Below, piece after piece: positions 44,878-53,837 of a stretch of DNA of 64,000 bases. Location of the stretch: contig NZ_BMCF01000001.1 in assembly GCF_014635045.1 (NCBI RefSeq), forward strand, positions 540,557 through 604,556. The letters run 5' to 3'. The stretch comes from Staphylococcus nepalensis (lineage in GTDB: Bacteria > Bacillota > Bacilli > Staphylococcales > Staphylococcaceae). The position numbers and the translations under genes were made by a program. Under the pieces are notes generated by a model. That model was not told where the DNA came from. It was given only the letters and a program-made list of their open reading frames with translations, and searched no databases. Positions within the stretch are counted from its first letter, which is position 1. Each line of letters opens with the position of its first letter.

Positions 44878-46830
44878 ATGAATCATTTAATACATGTCTC
44901 TAAAAATGGGTCTGATTACGGGCTGGGCACAGCATCTTCACCCTTCCTCACTATTGATAAAGGGGCTTCAATAGCTTTACCAGGTGATACTGTTATTGTC
45001 CATGAAGGGGTATACAGAGAAGCAATCAAACACATAAATAGCGGCTCAAGTGAGAAACGTAGAATTACATTTAAAGCAGCTGATAACGAAAAAGTAACTA
45101 TTAAAGGATCAGAAATAATAAATAATTGGAAACACGTTGAACAAAATATATGGAAGGTCGATATTAATAACCAATACTTTAATGGTTTTAATCCCTTTGG
45201 TACAAAGCTTTTTGGTGATTGGTTAGTCATTGATAACGGTAAAACATTAGGCCAAGTTTATATAAATGGTCAAGCCTTATTTGAAGTAAATGATTTTAAT
45301 AATGTGAGAAACCCTAAAACTGTAAACGAAATATTAGATCATTGGACCAATAAATTAGTCTCTTTTGATTATACTAATGAATCAAAATACGTTTGGTATG
45401 CAGAAATACAAGAAGATACTACGACTGTTTACGCCAACTTCCAAGATTACAACCCAAATAACGAATTAATTGAGTTTAACATAAGACCTCATGTTTTTTG
45501 TCCGAATAAATCACATACAAACTATATTACAATACAAAATTTTGAAATTGCACACGCAGCAACACAATGGTCACCTCCTACTGCTAATCAAACTGGCATC
45601 ATTGATACACATTGGAGTAAAAATTGGATTATAGAGAATAATCATATACACAATTCCATGTGTAGTGCTATATCAATAGGCAAAGAAATCTCTACAGGTG
45701 ATAATTTCAACACTTATAGAAAAGACAAACCCGGCTATCAATATCAAATCGAAACTGTATTCAAATCTGTAAATAGCGATTGGAACAAAGAGACAATAGG
45801 TTCACATATTATTAGAAATAATGTAATCCATGATTGTGGTCAAAACGCAATCGTGGGCCATTTAGGTAGTGCTTTTAGTTTTATTTATAACAACCATATT
45901 TATAATATTGGAAACAGACGAGAATTCTTTGGTCATGAAATTGCAGGCATAAAATTGCACGCAGCGCTTGATACGCAAGTATATAATAATTATGTTCATC
46001 ATTGTTCTTTAGGTATGTGGTTTGATTGGCAAACGCAAGGTACTAGAATTAGTAAGAATATATTTGCACATAATACTAGGGACTTATTTGTAGAAGTGAG
46101 TAGCGGCCCTTATTTGGTTGACAATAACATTTTAACAGCTGATTACGCATTAGATAATCATGCTCAGGGTGGTGCATATATTAATAATATCATTAGTGGT
46201 GAAATTGTTCATAAATTAATGTTAGATAGAGCTACGCCTTATCATGTGCCACACAGCACTTTGATTTCAGGATTTGCACCAGTTTACGGTGGTGATGATC
46301 GTTTTTATAATAATATATTTATCGGAAAAAACGGTATTAAAAATATTGGAACTAGTATCTTCAACGACTATACTGCATCATTAAAAGAATATATAGACTT
46401 AGTTTCACAAGAAGAAGGAGACCACGAAGCTTTTCATAAAATCAAACAACCAGTATTTATTAACCATAATGCCTATTTTAATCAAGCTGAACATTTTGAC
46501 AGAGAACAGTCATTTATTCAAGACAACGCGTTTAATCCAAATCTTAATATTCAAGAGGACAACTCGGGCGTTTATTTGGATATGACGATTCCTGAATCAT
46601 TGCTGAATTTCAAGGGGGATATTCATTCCACATACTCTCTTCCTAAAGTAAGACTAGTAGATGCTGATTTTGAAGATATTGATGGTAGCCCTTTAACATT
46701 AAGTTCCGACTTATTAAATCATTCTAGAATTGATATGGCTACACTAGGACCAATCCAACAATTGCGGGTAGGAAAAAATCATATTTTACTATGGGAAAAA
46801 GATAATAATACAAAAAATAGTATAGATTAG
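44878..46830 (+). CDS. GH120-type beta-xylosidase (right-handed beta-helix)
   Basis: The 650-residue protein has no signal peptide, so it acts in the cytosol on imported xylosides. It begins IHVSKNGSDYGLGTASSPFL and shows many parallel beta-helix turns (NNVIHDCGQNAIVGHLGSAF; YNNYVHHCSLGMWFDWQTQG). GH120 enzymes such as Thermoanaerobacterium XylC use Asp382 and Glu405; here D383 in GMWFDWQTQG and E406 in DLFVEVSSG sit at the same spacing of 23. Coexpression with a GPH symporter and XylR/CcpA sites supports xylo-oligosaccharide cleavage. A pectate-lyase-like role is the alternative by fold but lacks context. Starts 14 bases after the symporter gene. Confidence 0.85.
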   Translation: MNHLIHVSKNGSDYGLGTASSPFLTIDKGASIALPGDTVIVHEGVYREAIKHINSGSSEKRRITFKAADNEKVTIKGSEIINNWKHVEQNIWKVDINNQYFNGFNPFGTKLFGDWLVIDNGKTLGQVYINGQALFEVNDFNNVRNPKTVNEILDHWTNKLVSFDYTNESKYVWYAEIQEDTTTVYANFQDYNPNNELIEFNIRPHVFCPNKSHTNYITIQNFEIAHAATQWSPPTANQTGIIDTHWSKNWIIENNHIHNSMCSAISIGKEISTGDNFNTYRKDKPGYQYQIETVFKSVNSDWNKETIGSHIIRNNVIHDCGQNAIVGHLGSAFSFIYNNHIYNIGNRREFFGHEIAGIKLHAALDTQVYNNYVHHCSLGMWFDWQTQGTRISKNIFAHNTRDLFVEVSSGPYLVDNNILTADYALDNHAQGGAYINNIISGEIVHKLMLDRATPYHVPHSTLISGFAPVYGGDDRFYNNIFIGKNGIKNIGTSIFNDYTASLKEYIDLVSQEEGDHEAFHKIKQPVFINHNAYFNQAEHFDREQSFIQDNAFNPNLNIQEDNSGVYLDMTIPESLLNFKGDIHSTYSLPKVRLVDADFEDIDGSPLTLSSDLLNHSRIDMATLGPIQQLRVGKNHILLWEKDNNTKNSID

Positions 46831-46876
46831 TTAATAAATGAGGCCCTTTTAAATATTTCATTTTAATAGCATAAGC

Positions 46877-46920
46877 AAAAACTGAGCGGTATCATGTAAT
46901 CGTAACACCTCTCAGTTTTT
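46877..46920. terminator. bidirectional terminator after the beta-xylosidase gene
   Basis: AAAAACTGAG (46877-46886) and CTCAGTTTTT (46911-46920) pair, with GGT/ACC inside, between convergent genes. Confidence 0.82.
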
Positions 46921-46932
46921 GTTTATATCCTT

Positions 46933-48117
46933 TTATTGCAATGCTGAAATAAAACGTTCAACGCCATCTTTAACAGTACTTGGGGCACAAGCTACATTCA
47001 TTCTTAAAAATCCTCTTCCTTCTTCGCCATATTTTGTACCAGGCTCAAGTGCAAGTTTTCCTTTTTCTAATAGCTTATCCATGATTTCTGATTCAGTTAA
47101 ACCTGTTTGTCTATAGTCAATCCATAATAAATAAGTCGCTTGCGGTTTTTTAATTTTTATCTGCGGTATCGCTTTTGTAATTTCGGCAATAGCGTAATCC
47201 ATGTTTGATGAAATGATATGCAATAATTCGTCTAGCCAATTTTCACCGTAAGTATAAGCTGCTTCTAATGCAGCTGCTCCAAATGGACTAATGCGATTAA
47301 CACCTAATCCATGTGCTGTAAAATTAGTTTCTAACGCATGACGAATAGCTTGATTTGGTGAAATAATCAAAGCTGCATGAATACCCGCTAGGTTAAATGT
47401 TTTCGTTGGTGCTGTGCAAGTAATAATTTTTTGAGATGCCTGGTCGGATGCTAACTTGCCTAACGGTATATGTTGATATTTAGGAAATACTAAATCAGAA
47501 TGTATTTCATCTGATAATATCAATACATCATATTTAACACATAATTCAATTATTTTTTCCAACGTAGCTGTTGACCAGACTACGCCTCCAGGATTATGTG
47601 GATTACACAATATAAACATGGTTATGCCTTGTTTTAATTTTTCCTCAAAATCTTCAAAGTCAATAGAGTAGTTACCATGTTCTTCTATTAAAGAACACAC
47701 TACTAATTCTCTATCCATGCCTGAAGGCAAATTTGAAAACGGTGGGTAGACTGGAGGCGTTATTAAAACACGGTCATCTGGCTTTGTAAATGTTTCAATA
47801 ATAGACGCAATGGCAGGAACAACCCCTGAATGGGCGATAACCCATTCTTTTTCAATATACCAATGATGCCGTTTCTCAAGCCAAGATTGTATTGCGTTTT
47901 TACACGTTTCATCTAAATAAGAATAGCCAAACACACCATGTTCAACACATCTTTCCAGCGCTTCAATGACAGGTTGTGGCGCTTTAAAATCCATATCTGC
48001 AATCCACATTGGTAATACATTTGAGGCGTCTTTAATGTTATATACTGATTCCATAGTGTCCCATTTAACTGATTTTGTCTGTCTTCGATTAACAACGTTA
48101 TTAAAATGATAAGTCAT
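46933..48117 (-). CDS. MalY/PatB-type PLP aminotransferase/cystathionine beta-lyase
   Basis: The 394-residue class I/II fold PLP protein has LPMWIADMDFKAPQPVIEAL at the N-terminus, the signature of the MalY/PatB branch, LCNPHNPGGVVWS, LILSDEIHSDLVF and the PLP lysine in CTAPTKTFNLAGIHAALI. Members cleave cystathionine or related cysteine conjugates. I set the start at ATG 48117, eight bases after AGGGAG; the GTG at 48126 overlaps that site. It follows the TDT-type transporter on the same strand at a 26-base distance, so the two are probably co-transcribed. Confidence 0.88.
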   Translation of the reverse strand: MTYHFNNVVNRRQTKSVKWDTMESVYNIKDASNVLPMWIADMDFKAPQPVIEALERCVEHGVFGYSYLDETCKNAIQSWLEKRHHWYIEKEWVIAHSGVVPAIASIIETFTKPDDRVLITPPVYPPFSNLPSGMDRELVVCSLIEEHGNYSIDFEDFEEKLKQGITMFILCNPHNPGGVVWSTATLEKIIELCVKYDVLILSDEIHSDLVFPKYQHIPLGKLASDQASQKIITCTAPTKTFNLAGIHAALIISPNQAIRHALETNFTAHGLGVNRISPFGAAALEAAYTYGENWLDELLHIISSNMDYAIAEITKAIPQIKIKKPQATYLLWIDYRQTGLTESEIMDKLLEKGKLALEPGTKYGEEGRGFLRMNVACAPSTVKDGVERFISALQ

Positions 48118-48143
48118 AACGACCACTCCCTTATATAAAATCC

Positions 48144-49082
48144 CTATTTAATCATTCTTTTTCTTAAAAACATAAAATACCCAAAAACAACGTAAACGAC
48201 TGTTAATAACGTAAATAAAATTTCAAACATCATTAAAATGTATAACAAAGCTTTTAACTGCTTAGGCATGCTTACTTGATGCATAAAATTAAAATAAGCA
48301 GTTGCTGTTGTTACCCATGGAAAGGTTAAAGCAGAAAACGAAAATCTAAAATTTATTGTTATAAGCTTAGGAATAAACGTTAAAGAAACTACAAACAATA
48401 GCTGAGATATCACAAAACCAAATATGGCAATTATTGTTTCTATATGCGTTTCACTTAGTAAATAACCATTGAAACACAGTGCAGCAGGTGCAGCTATAAT
48501 GATTGACATTGGAAATTGATTTTCATTATATAAACGCCATGTTTTTTTTATTAAAACGATTGCTACTAATATTATAAAGCATATTGTAGCAATATATACG
48601 ATCATTTTACCAAACATTGGATAAAAATCTCCTGACGTTTCAGATATAACTCCGATACCTACAAACGTTACAAACCAACTCGTATTCGGTATAACCTTAT
48701 CTTTCCTATGTAAAATAATATGGTAATAAACAAATCCCATTATAATGATGAATTGTACTACAATCGTTATCCACCATAACCATATCATTCCTACAAATTC
48801 AAATTTAAAATGATGATATATAATATAAATAATTGTCATTAAAGCCATCGTAAAAGCTGGAAAAGTGGCGCAGATATTACGATCAGTCAATTCATCCAAA
48901 ACTAAACGTGGGTATAAAAGACATTTTTTTATAAAGAGCAACAAAACAATACAACTCAATATAAAAAATACTGTAGCTAAAATATTCCAAGACATATTAA
49001 ATAACAAATTACTTAGAGAAACTAAACCTAAAACTAAACCACAAATAGCTGTCGGTAATGCTTTAGTTAATTTATAAAACAT
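48144..49082 (-). CDS. TDT-family (SLAC1/TehA-like) transporter
   Basis: The 312-residue protein has ten predicted membrane helices. The opening ALPTAICGLVLGLVSLSNLL and the repeated paired-helix arrangement are typical of the tellurite-resistance/dicarboxylate transporter family. Known members carry dicarboxylates, sulfite or anions; the substrate here is unknown. It heads a probable two-gene operon with the PatB-like lyase, which might point to a sulfur compound, but that is speculative. Confidence 0.78.
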   Translation of the reverse strand: MFYKLTKALPTAICGLVLGLVSLSNLLFNMSWNILATVFFILSCIVLLLFIKKCLLYPRLVLDELTDRNICATFPAFTMALMTIIYIIYHHFKFEFVGMIWLWWITIVVQFIIIMGFVYYHIILHRKDKVIPNTSWFVTFVGIGVISETSGDFYPMFGKMIVYIATICFIILVAIVLIKKTWRLYNENQFPMSIIIAAPAALCFNGYLLSETHIETIIAIFGFVISQLLFVVSLTFIPKLITINFRFSFSALTFPWVTTATAYFNFMHQVSMPKQLKALLYILMMFEILFTLLTVVYVVFGYFMFLRKRMIK

Positions 49083-49218
49083 ACTTTTTAATCCTTTTAC
49101 ATTATATAGTTATATTATCACTATACTATTTTAATACTATTATTGCGTTAAATAAGATTATAATTAATTAATTTTAATAAGTTAATATCCATTGTTTGCT
49201 TTCACTTAAAAATATAAA

Positions 49219-49254
49219 AGGACCTGAAACATAAAGTTAATGTCTCAGATCCTT
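49219..49254 (-). terminator. terminator-like hairpin upstream of the TDT gene
   Basis: AAGGACCTGAAACAT pairs with ATGTCTCAGATCCTT; on the minus strand TTTTATATTTTT follows. It ends minus-strand transcription from the mechanosensitive-channel-like gene and shares its ACAT/ATGTCTCAG core with hairpins at 5162 and 61869. Confidence 0.75.
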
Positions 49255-49612
49255 CAATAAAATTGATAATAATTACCTAGATTGAAATTAGTTTATAACA
49301 AACTTTTAAAGCGCTGAGCCATAAATAATGTGTCAGTCTTAGATTTCATTTTGACAGTAGATGAATGTAATGAAAATGCAAAGTCTATTGCTTTAAAAAA
49401 CTACTTTTGAAGTTTCACTGCTCAATTTTATTGAGTTATTGATACTTATACATGAGTCTTAACTCATGTAATCTAATGCATTTGGATCTAGTAGTGCTTA
49501 TACAAGCGCTTTAGCTCTATTACGCTTTGCCATAAAGGAAAAGAAATCTATATAGAAAAATGAGATTTCTGCCCCTCTCCCTTCTCACGTATTTTAAAAA
49601 TCATCTACTTTA
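49255..49612. other. intergenic region without gene
   Basis: No ORF with a ribosome site is visible. A perfect small dyad, ACATGAGT-CTTA-ACTCATGT, lies at 49450-49469 and may be a protein-binding site. Nothing else is recognisable. Confidence 0.5.
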
Positions 49613-50554
49613 CTATTTATCTTTTTCAGAGTCAATTTTGTCTGAGAATTTATTTAATTGTTTTTCAGCAAATGATTTTCCACCTATGCCAAAAGCGATT
49701 GCGAAAGCAACTGCAACGGCACCTAAAATTAATAAGAACGCTACGTTTACAATGCTTTGCGCAAAGTTTAATTGGTCTAAAGTCATAAATACGGAAACGA
49801 TAATAACTAAATATTTTACAATTTCAGCTAACATACCATTTCCTGTAGATTTGTTAATTAATTTAGCAATTAAGTTACCACCTATTAAACCTAATCCTAA
49901 AATAATCGCTGCTGATATTACTAATGGTAAATAACCGATAATAGCCGCGCCAATTTGATTTAATACCGTTAAGTTCACTGTATTTAATGCTTGAACAGTG
50001 AAAAATAAGCCAATTAACGCAGTGATAACCCAACCTGTTGCCACTGGGATATCTATACTTTCTTTGTTTTCACCAAAATTCACATAACGGTTAAATTTGC
50101 TCACATTTAGGCTTGATAAAATATTTTTTACTAAAGTACCTAAGACTTTTGCAATAAAAATACCGATTACTAGTATAATAACTGCAACAATAATTTTAGG
50201 TGCAAAGTTAAGTATACTACTCATCATGCCTTTAATAGGTTTAGACACCGACTGCATATTTAATGAATCAAATACAGATGGTAAAAATAGCAAGAACACT
50301 AAGAAGTAACCTAATTTACCAAATGTTTGTATTAATCCAGAAGATTGTGATTCTCCTCCTTCATTATCTACCAAACCCTTCTTTTGTAGCCAAGATTCAA
50401 AACCTAATGCACTTAGCCCTTTCACAATAACTTTCTTGACAATTACTGCAATAATCCACGCAATAATTAAGAATATGATTGCGCCTATAACATTTGGTAT
50501 GAAGCTAATAATACTATCTAGTGCGCTCATTAAAGAATCTAATATTTTACTCAT
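49613..50554 (-). CDS. mechanosensitive channel-like protein with conserved TM-helix repeats
   Basis: The 313-residue membrane protein consists of repeated glycine-rich paired helices (FIPNVIGAIIFLIIAWIIAV; APKIIVAVIILVIGIFIAKV; YLPLVISAAIILGLGLIGGN; AFAIAFGIGGKSFAEKQL), the pattern of the conserved TM-helix family related to small-conductance mechanosensitive channels. It lacks the MscS beta domain, so gating by tension is unproven. The ATG follows GGGGGAAATCGAT. Monocistronic. Confidence 0.78.
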   Translation of the reverse strand: MSKILDSLMSALDSIISFIPNVIGAIIFLIIAWIIAVIVKKVIVKGLSALGFESWLQKKGLVDNEGGESQSSGLIQTFGKLGYFLVFLLFLPSVFDSLNMQSVSKPIKGMMSSILNFAPKIIVAVIILVIGIFIAKVLGTLVKNILSSLNVSKFNRYVNFGENKESIDIPVATGWVITALIGLFFTVQALNTVNLTVLNQIGAAIIGYLPLVISAAIILGLGLIGGNLIAKLINKSTGNGMLAEIVKYLVIIVSVFMTLDQLNFAQSIVNVAFLLILGAVAVAFAIAFGIGGKSFAEKQLNKFSDKIDSEKDK

Positions 50555-50764
50555 ATCGATTTCCCCCTTTTTTTGACAGATACCCTAGTAAAATAAAATT
50601 AATCATATTCATATATTTTTTTAAAAATATTTTTGTGAATTAAGATAATACTACCTATCATTTATTTATCAAACAGCAAATAAATATATTGCGAAGTAAT
50701 TAATTATGAATTAAACGAACTTTCTATTAAATTAACGCTCTAATTAATTTTTTATTTATAACTA

Positions 50765-51193
50765 TTAATCTTCTATAATATCTAAACCTTCACTTCTCAA
50801 TTGTTCAATTTTTGCTAGCATCTGGTTGATTGCTTCTTCAGAATGACTTTCCCATGAACCTAATTCTGCAACAATTTTCAATGGCTCACTAGAACGATAT
50901 GAACACGTTGGGTTGCCAGGAAACTTCTTGTCTGTAACATTGGGATCATCTTCAAATTCTCCTAGTGGCTCTATGATATAAATGTGTGCATCTGCTTCTT
51001 CTTTAGCTAATGCTACAGCCAATTCAGCGCCCCATTTTGCTGCTTCTAATGTTCCTGTAAAATAAATATAATTCATGATGCGGTCTTGGTAATTAGATTT
51101 TTGCAAAGGATTTAATAAATCACCTATCTGCAACTGAGCTTTTGTGCCATGTAAATATAAATCTTGTTCAAATGCTTGTTTTTGATTTTCCAT
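50765..51193 (-). CDS. arr: NAD+-rifampin ADP-ribosyltransferase (Arr)
   Basis: Arr inactivates rifamycins by ADP-ribosylating the C21/C23 hydroxyl. The 142-residue protein matches the family along its whole length: LYLHGTKAQLQIGDLLNP, YIYFTGTLEAAKWGAELAVA, HIYIIEPLGEFEDDPNV and KKFPGNPTCSYRSSEPLKIV; these line up with Arr-2 as I remember it. I set the start at ATG 51193 after GGGGGG; the GTG at 51208 overlaps that site. It stands alone between a glycerophosphodiesterase and an AT-rich gap, with no mobile element in sight, so it looks chromosomal and resident. Confidence 0.93.
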   Translation of the reverse strand: MENQKQAFEQDLYLHGTKAQLQIGDLLNPLQKSNYQDRIMNYIYFTGTLEAAKWGAELAVALAKEEADAHIYIIEPLGEFEDDPNVTDKKFPGNPTCSYRSSEPLKIVAELGSWESHSEEAINQMLAKIEQLRSEGLDIIED

Positions 51194-51362
51194 AAAATAG
51201 CCCCCCACATTTCGCTAAAGCGTCTTACTATGATATGTGCCAATTAATAAAAGAAGTAGTCTATAATATTTATTTTTCATATAGTATAATAAACACAAAG
51301 GGAATATTTAATTGTAAATTAAACATACTTCCAACAATATCGTACATAGTCTTATATAAAAT

Positions 51363-51397
51363 GAGGACACAAAATTACACTACCATTTTGTATCCTC
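51363..51397 (-). terminator. terminator of the glycerophosphodiesterase gene
   Basis: GAGGACACAAAAT (51363-51375) pairs with ATTTTGTATCCTC (51385-51397) with one mismatch; on the minus strand ATTTTATA follows. Confidence 0.75.
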
Positions 51398-51418
51398 GTA
51401 CTATTATATGTCGATGAA

Positions 51419-52162
51419 TTAACTATTTAAATGCACTAATTCATCCGCTTTATCTGTGAAAACCCCGTCTACGCCCCAATTAGACAATTGATTAGCCCTC
51501 ATCTTGTTATTTACTGTCCATACATTTAATTCATAACCAGCATTTTTAATTGAACGTACACGATTTTTTGTAAGCTTTGCATCTTCTATATTTACAATAT
51601 TTGACCCGCAATAATTTAAAAGCGTTCTCCAATCTCCAGTAAATGCTGCAGCTTTAAAAATAACCGCACGTTTATATTGGGGCATGAATTGCTGTGCTAA
51701 TTTTACTAAAACAAGATTAAAACTTGATAACAGAACATCTGAATCAGAGTTTAGCTTTTTTAATTTTTCAGTAACTTGTCTAATCATACTTTCAGACAAA
51801 TCGCTGCCGTTATCGCCTGTTACACCTTTCAATTCAATATTCAAATTCATTTTATGGTTATTAGCAAATGTAATGATTTCATCGAAAGTTGGTAATCTTT
51901 CATTCTTATATTGCGAATGGAACCAGTTTCCTGCAGAGGCTTGTTTGACTTCATCATAGTACATGTGCGTGACTTCACCAATCATATCCGTTGTTCTATC
52001 TAAAAAATCATCGTGAATAATAATGAGCTTTTCATCTTTTGTTATAGCAACATCTAGTTCAACCCACTTGAGCCCAGACACCTTTGCTGCTGCTTCAAAT
52101 GCTGCTAACGTATTTTCGGGAGCTTTACTTGGTAAGCCTCTATGGCCATATATTGTAAACAT
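51419..52162 (-). CDS. glycerophosphodiester phosphodiesterase, cytosolic type
   Basis: The enzyme hydrolyses glycerophosphodiesters to glycerol 3-phosphate and an alcohol. The 247-residue protein has no signal peptide. YGHRGLPSKAPENTLAAFEA carries the catalytic His-Arg, WVELDVAITKDEKLIIIHDD the metal-binding acidic residues and second histidine, and LNIELKG the later glutamate. The C-terminus ends with VNNKMRANQLSNWGVDGVFT, typical of UgpQ-like enzymes. ATG with AAAGGGAAG upstream. Confidence 0.92.
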   Translation of the reverse strand: MFTIYGHRGLPSKAPENTLAAFEAAAKVSGLKWVELDVAITKDEKLIIIHDDFLDRTTDMIGEVTHMYYDEVKQASAGNWFHSQYKNERLPTFDEIITFANNHKMNLNIELKGVTGDNGSDLSESMIRQVTEKLKKLNSDSDVLLSSFNLVLVKLAQQFMPQYKRAVIFKAAAFTGDWRTLLNYCGSNIVNIEDAKLTKNRVRSIKNAGYELNVWTVNNKMRANQLSNWGVDGVFTDKADELVHLNS

Positions 52163-52285
52163 ATCATCTTCCCTTTCAATTAGACTTTAGTGTAATTATG
52201 ATATGTCATTGATCATAATTCAAATAATCTAAGTCATATTTGAAGCCATTACATATTGCTTTAAGCTAAACATAGTTAATAAAAA

Positions 52286-52322
52286 TCGCCTCTGATATCC
52301 TTTTAAAGATATTCAAAGGCGA
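52286..52322 (-). terminator. terminator of the LytM-like gene
   Basis: TCGCCT.TGATATC and GATAT..AAAGGCGA pair; on the minus strand TTTTTATT follows. Confidence 0.75.
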
Positions 52323-52337
52323 CTGATATGTCATATA

Positions 52338-53462
52338 TTATGATTTTGAATTTACGTATGATGTTGGGTCAACTGAATACTCGTTACCGACGCCACCTTG
52401 CATACGTTGGAAGTGTAGGTGAGGTGCAGTAGAATTACCTGTGCTACCTGAAAGGCCAATTTGTTGTCCTTCTTTCACCTGTTGCCCTTTTTGAACATTT
52501 AAGGAATTCATGTGCATATACCATTGATAGTTATCACTGTTTTTCTCTTGGATTGTAACTTGGTTACCACCACCATAGTTACTCCAACCACTTTGGATTA
52601 CAGTGCCATCAGCCAATGAATAAACGGGTGTATTTTCAGACATAGCATAGTCAACACCGTAGTGTGCGCCTCCGCCATGATAGCTACCGTATGGTTGTAA
52701 TTGGCGATGCTTAGTTAACCAATTTGCTGAGTGCGTCTCGTTATTGCTCGTACTGTTAGAAGTCGTTGATTGACTTGTAGTGTTTTGTTGTGGTGCGTTT
52801 GTAGTGCTTTGTTGCGATGAATCTTGTTGTTGTGATGTGTTTTGTTGCGGTGCAGCTTGTTGTTGCGGTGTAACATCATTACTTGATGTAGCATTTTGTT
52901 TCACATCATTATGACCATTATTTTGTGTATAGCTGCTTTCATAATTGTCTGCTGATGTATGATTTTGTGTATTATCTACACTGTCATTTGAATTATTTTG
53001 AGTTGCTTGAGCAGTTTGATTCGTTCTTTCATCGTTGGCAATTTCGTTATTTTCTGGCGCTTCATTTATGTCATAACCTTCAGATTGAACTTCTGAGTGG
53101 CTTTGATTGCCAGTGTAATTATTATCATCTGAAACATTTACATCATTAGTATTTGTAACATTAGAACCTTGATCGTTCATTGGGAAATAATAATAGTGAT
53201 ATTGTCCTTCATTATCGATTAAATAAAAGTAATATTGCTGTTGATCAAACATAGATTGGTCCCAGTTACCATCTAATGTGTGATGATAGTTCCCATTATC
53301 ATCTTGATCAATATAACCGTAATTAAAAATATCATTATAAGATTGATTACTTGTATATTGTGCGTTAGATTGATTGTTTTCTGAAGCCTGTGCTTCTCCT
53401 TGTGCAACGCCAATTGCTCCTAAAGATAACGTAGCAATTGTGGCTGTAACCATTTTTTTCAT
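52338..53462 (-). CDS. lytM: secreted LytM-type M23 glycyl-glycine endopeptidase
   Basis: The 374-residue protein has a Sec signal peptide (MKKMVTATIATLSLGAIGVA, cleavage probably after AQA near 27). A tyrosine/glutamine-rich N-domain (30-100) and a long Asn/Gln/Ser/Thr linker (about 100-245, with many QNTS and QQ runs) precede the M23 domain. Zinc ligands are in GGAHYGVDYAM (His, Asp) and HLHF, with YMHMN as the catalytic histidine region. Such enzymes cut pentaglycine cross-bridges in the staphylococcal cell wall. The linker is low-complexity and probably varies between strains. The symbol is given by similarity of architecture. Confidence 0.88.
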   Translation of the reverse strand: MKKMVTATIATLSLGAIGVAQGEAQASENNQSNAQYTSNQSYNDIFNYGYIDQDDNGNYHHTLDGNWDQSMFDQQQYYFYLIDNEGQYHYYYFPMNDQGSNVTNTNDVNVSDDNNYTGNQSHSEVQSEGYDINEAPENNEIANDERTNQTAQATQNNSNDSVDNTQNHTSADNYESSYTQNNGHNDVKQNATSSNDVTPQQQAAPQQNTSQQQDSSQQSTTNAPQQNTTSQSTTSNSTSNNETHSANWLTKHRQLQPYGSYHGGGAHYGVDYAMSENTPVYSLADGTVIQSGWSNYGGGNQVTIQEKNSDNYQWYMHMNSLNVQKGQQVKEGQQIGLSGSTGNSTAPHLHFQRMQGGVGNEYSVDPTSYVNSKS

Positions 53463-53837
53463 AATTAATAAATCCTCCCAAAAATTTTACTTACATCATC
53501 GTACCAAAGAATCTGTATAAAGAGAATAGTAGAAACTGTTTTTTAATTTTCTAGTAATTTATTTGAGATGTGATGTAAATTTTTTGAAAATTCCTTATAT
53601 AACAATAGATAGCGCTTTCGCAAATTTAAGTTAAGCACAATCTTTAGTTAGTACAGTTACTTTCGAACAAGTACAACAGTTTACTTTTTACTTATTTTTT
53701 GTAAATTATTTTTGTTATTTTTCTAAATTATTACAAATCATTTTTTATAATTGCTTTTAAATTTAAAAACAGTGTTTTTTTGATATGGTGCATTACATGC
53801 TAATATGGAATTATTAAATAAAAGTGGGGTATGCAAT
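53463..53837. other. divergent promoter region, AT-rich
   Basis: This 375-base gap separates the LytM-like gene from an MFS gene. It is strongly T/A-rich with several T-tracts and presumably carries both promoters. An ATG at 53805 in frame with the MFS gene has no ribosome site. I see no clear operator. Confidence 0.5.

Noticed and set aside
44878..46830. Beta-helix protein as a pectate lyase or phage tail spike
   Set aside because: The Asp/Glu pair spacing of GH120 and the xylose context fit much better.
49450..49469. Small perfect dyad ACATGAGT/ACTCATGT as a terminator
   Set aside because: It has no T-tract and no upstream gene ending there; left as an unexplained dyad.
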